Shown here: in pieces, positions 6,164-7,138 of the stretch
Layout: each line of letters opens with the position of its first letter
How positions within the stretch are numbered: position 1 is the first letter of the stretch
The notes under the pieces: generated by a model
Databases searched by the model: none
The model's input: the letters and a program-made list of their open reading frames with translations, nothing else
What the model was told of the DNA's origin: nothing
Assembly: GCA_030042755.1 (NCBI GenBank)
Contig: JASHZC010000356.1
Location: 1 to 7,138 of the forward strand
Length of the DNA: 7,138 nt
Reading direction: 5' to 3'
Source: Vulcanimicrobiota bacterium
GTDB lineage: Bacteria; Eremiobacterota; Eremiobacteria; Baltobacterales; Baltobacteraceae
Made by a program: the position numbers and the translations under genes

Positions 6164-6795
6164 TGGTGAACTTTCCAGCGGGCTTCCACTGCCTGCCCGC
6201 CTACATCTCCGGAGACGACGAAGCCGCGCTGCTCGATGAGGTTCGAACCATCCTCGCTTGCGCCCCGCTCTTTGAACAGTCAATGCCGAAGACCGGCGTT
6301 CCGCTCAGCGTCCGGATGAGCAACGCAGGCGCGTACGGGTGGGTCGCCGATCGCGATTCTGGTTATCGCTATCAGAAAACGCATCCCATTACCGGAATGC
6401 CATGGCCTCCGATTCCGGAACCGCTTTTGAGGATTTGGAGCGATCTCACCAACGAAATACTGCGGCCGAACCTCTGCTTAGTGAACTACTACGACGCTCA
6501 GGCGCGCCTTGGCCTTCATCAAGATCGAGGCGAGTCGAGTCTTGCCGCGCCCGTAGTTTCCATCTCACTGGGTGATGATGCAACATTCGTGCTGGGAGGT
6601 CTCTCTCGTAAGGACCCCGTGCAACGTTTTACCATCCACTCTGGTGACGTCGTGTGGTTCGGAGGCCCGTCGCGTCTGGTGTTTCACGGCGTCGAGCGCA
6701 TACGGTTCGGGACGTCTAACGCGCTCGAGAGAGCAGGCTTCCCGGCCGGCGGACGGATCAACCTTACGTTACGGCGCGTTGATCGTAGCGATTAG
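6163..6795 (+). CDS. alkB: AlkB-type alpha-ketoglutarate/Fe(II)-dependent DNA dealkylase
   Basis: Oxidative demethylase that removes 1-methyladenine and 3-methylcytosine lesions from DNA (and often RNA) using Fe(II), O2 and 2-oxoglutarate, releasing formaldehyde. The 210-residue length is that of the family. The nucleotide-recognition lid is visible at 55-82 (AGAYGWVADRDSGYRY then HPITGMPWPPIP). The dioxygenase core has CLVNYYD (105-111), the iron ligands His119 and Asp121 in GLHQDRGE, and distal His175 in RLVFHGVERI. The 2-oxoglutarate-binding arginines are Arg198 and Arg204 in GRINLTLRRV. This is the full HxD...H...RxNxTxR set, so the enzyme should be active; it resembles E. coli AlkB rather than the ALKBH-like branches. 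The ATG at 6163 overlaps the stop of the transporter gene. An in-frame extension to 6052 lies inside the transporter gene and is rejected. The Shine-Dalgarno is weak, consistent with translational coupling. Confidence 0.95.
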   Translation: MVNFPAGFHCLPAYISGDDEAALLDEVRTILACAPLFEQSMPKTGVPLSVRMSNAGAYGWVADRDSGYRYQKTHPITGMPWPPIPEPLLRIWSDLTNEILRPNLCLVNYYDAQARLGLHQDRGESSLAAPVVSISLGDDATFVLGGLSRKDPVQRFTIHSGDVVWFGGPSRLVFHGVERIRFGTSNALERAGFPAGGRINLTLRRVDRSD

Positions 6796-6814
6796 GACAT
6801 GTCACTCTCACGAC

Positions 6815-6823
6815 AGGTAGGTG
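6815..6823 (+). promoter_or_regulatory. Strong Shine-Dalgarno before the MRJP-family gene
   Basis: AGGTAGGTG lies 4 nt before the ATG at 6828; its second AGG is 6 nt from the start codon. This is the clearest ribosome binding site in the window and fixes the start of a gene that has no other start evidence. The 32-nt gap after alkB shows no terminator or promoter, so readthrough from the EamA-alkB operon is plausible. Confidence 0.65.
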
Positions 6824-6827
6824 CAAA

Positions 6828-7138
6828 ATGAACACAACCAAAGACGATATCGCAGCAAACATCGCAGCGGCGCTCACCCCACCGAGCGGGGGAAACTCGC
6901 GCGCGCTAAGGGTCGTAGCTGAGAGCAATACGATGGTCTGGAACGCGGTTGTTGCCTACAACCGCCGCGTCTACGTCGCCGGTCCACGCTGGGCGGGCGG
7001 ATTCCCTTCGATGGCTCGACTCGATGCGCAGGGTCAACCCGCGCCATATCCGGACGCAGCTTGGAACAACTGGAAGAAAGGCGATCCGACGGACGCAACG
7101 TTCGTTAATGTAAATGCCCTACATTTCGACGGAGTCGG
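6828..7138 (+). CDS. Major royal jelly protein / yellow family protein (L-dopachrome tautomerase-related), N-terminal part
   Basis: The frame from ATG 6828 is open for 103 codons to the right edge, so the gene continues beyond the window. After an N-terminal segment without a signal peptide (MNTTKDDIAANIAA), the sequence reads LRVVAESNTMVWNAVVAYNRRVYVAGPRWAGG, split here as LRVVAES (31-37), WNAVVAYNRRVYVAGPRWAG (41-60). It continues with PYPDAAWNNWKKGDP (72-86) and FVNVNALHFDG (91-101). The PRW(S/T/A)G and PYPD..WN.W motifs are characteristic of bacterial MRJP/yellow beta-propeller proteins (PF03022). Their substrate in bacteria is unknown; lactonase-like or sugar-binding roles have been suggested by fold similarity. 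Most characterised relatives are secreted, but this N-terminus shows no secretion signal. It follows alkB on the same strand. Confidence 0.8.
   Translation, partial: MNTTKDDIAANIAAALTPPSGGNSRALRVVAESNTMVWNAVVAYNRRVYVAGPRWAGGFPSMARLDAQGQPAPYPDAAWNNWKKGDPTDATFVNVNALHFDGV

Overview
The window (about 60 % GC by eye, densely packed genes, no RNA genes, CRISPR or insertion sequences seen) looks like ordinary chromosome from a diderm, LPS-bearing bacterium. The outer-membrane lifestyle is inferred from an LptF/LptG-type LPS-export permease and a lipoprotein lytic transglycosylase. The mix of genes and the style of the large XRE-STAND-TPR regulator remind me of uncultivated high-GC lineages such as Candidatus Eremiobacterota/WPS-2, but that is only an impression; no taxonomic marker is present.

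Left part, minus strand (1-1067): a soluble-lytic-transglycosylase-like lipoprotein gene followed 21 nt later by an LptF/LptG-family permease that runs off the left edge. This is a cell-envelope operon. A 233-bp intergenic region (1068-1300) with repeats and a GC-rich inverted repeat separates it from the divergent plus-strand pair.

Middle left, plus strand (1301-2619): a DUF1203 protein whose stop overlaps (ATGA) the start of an AraC-HTH/O6-methylguanine-DNA methyltransferase fusion. The fusion is Ada without its N-terminal zinc/methylphosphotriester sensor domain. It converges on the next gene with a 4-nt overlap of the two stop codons.

Middle, minus strand (2616-5102): an 828-residue signal-transduction ATPase (XRE HTH, NB-ARC/STAND nucleotide-binding domain, C-terminal TPR-like repeats), transcribed divergently from the next operon. 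The intergenic space between them (5103-5212) holds an imperfect palindrome and a -10-like TATATT placed so that the next gene could be leaderless.

Right part, plus strand (5213-7138): an EamA/DMT-family transporter and, overlapping its stop by 1 nt, an AlkB-type 2-oxoglutarate/Fe(II) DNA dealkylase. A strong Shine-Dalgarno then leads into a bacterial major-royal-jelly-protein/yellow family gene truncated by the right edge.

Functional reading: two different direct-reversal DNA alkylation repair enzymes (a suicide methyltransferase and AlkB) sit within 4 kb, in separate transcription units on either side of a large one-component regulator. The regulator may control the EamA-alkB operon, but this rests on divergent layout and the palindrome only. 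I did not find a convincing undescribed multi-gene system. The best leads are the sensor-less Ada coupled to a four-cysteine DUF1203 protein, and the regulator/EamA/AlkB arrangement.
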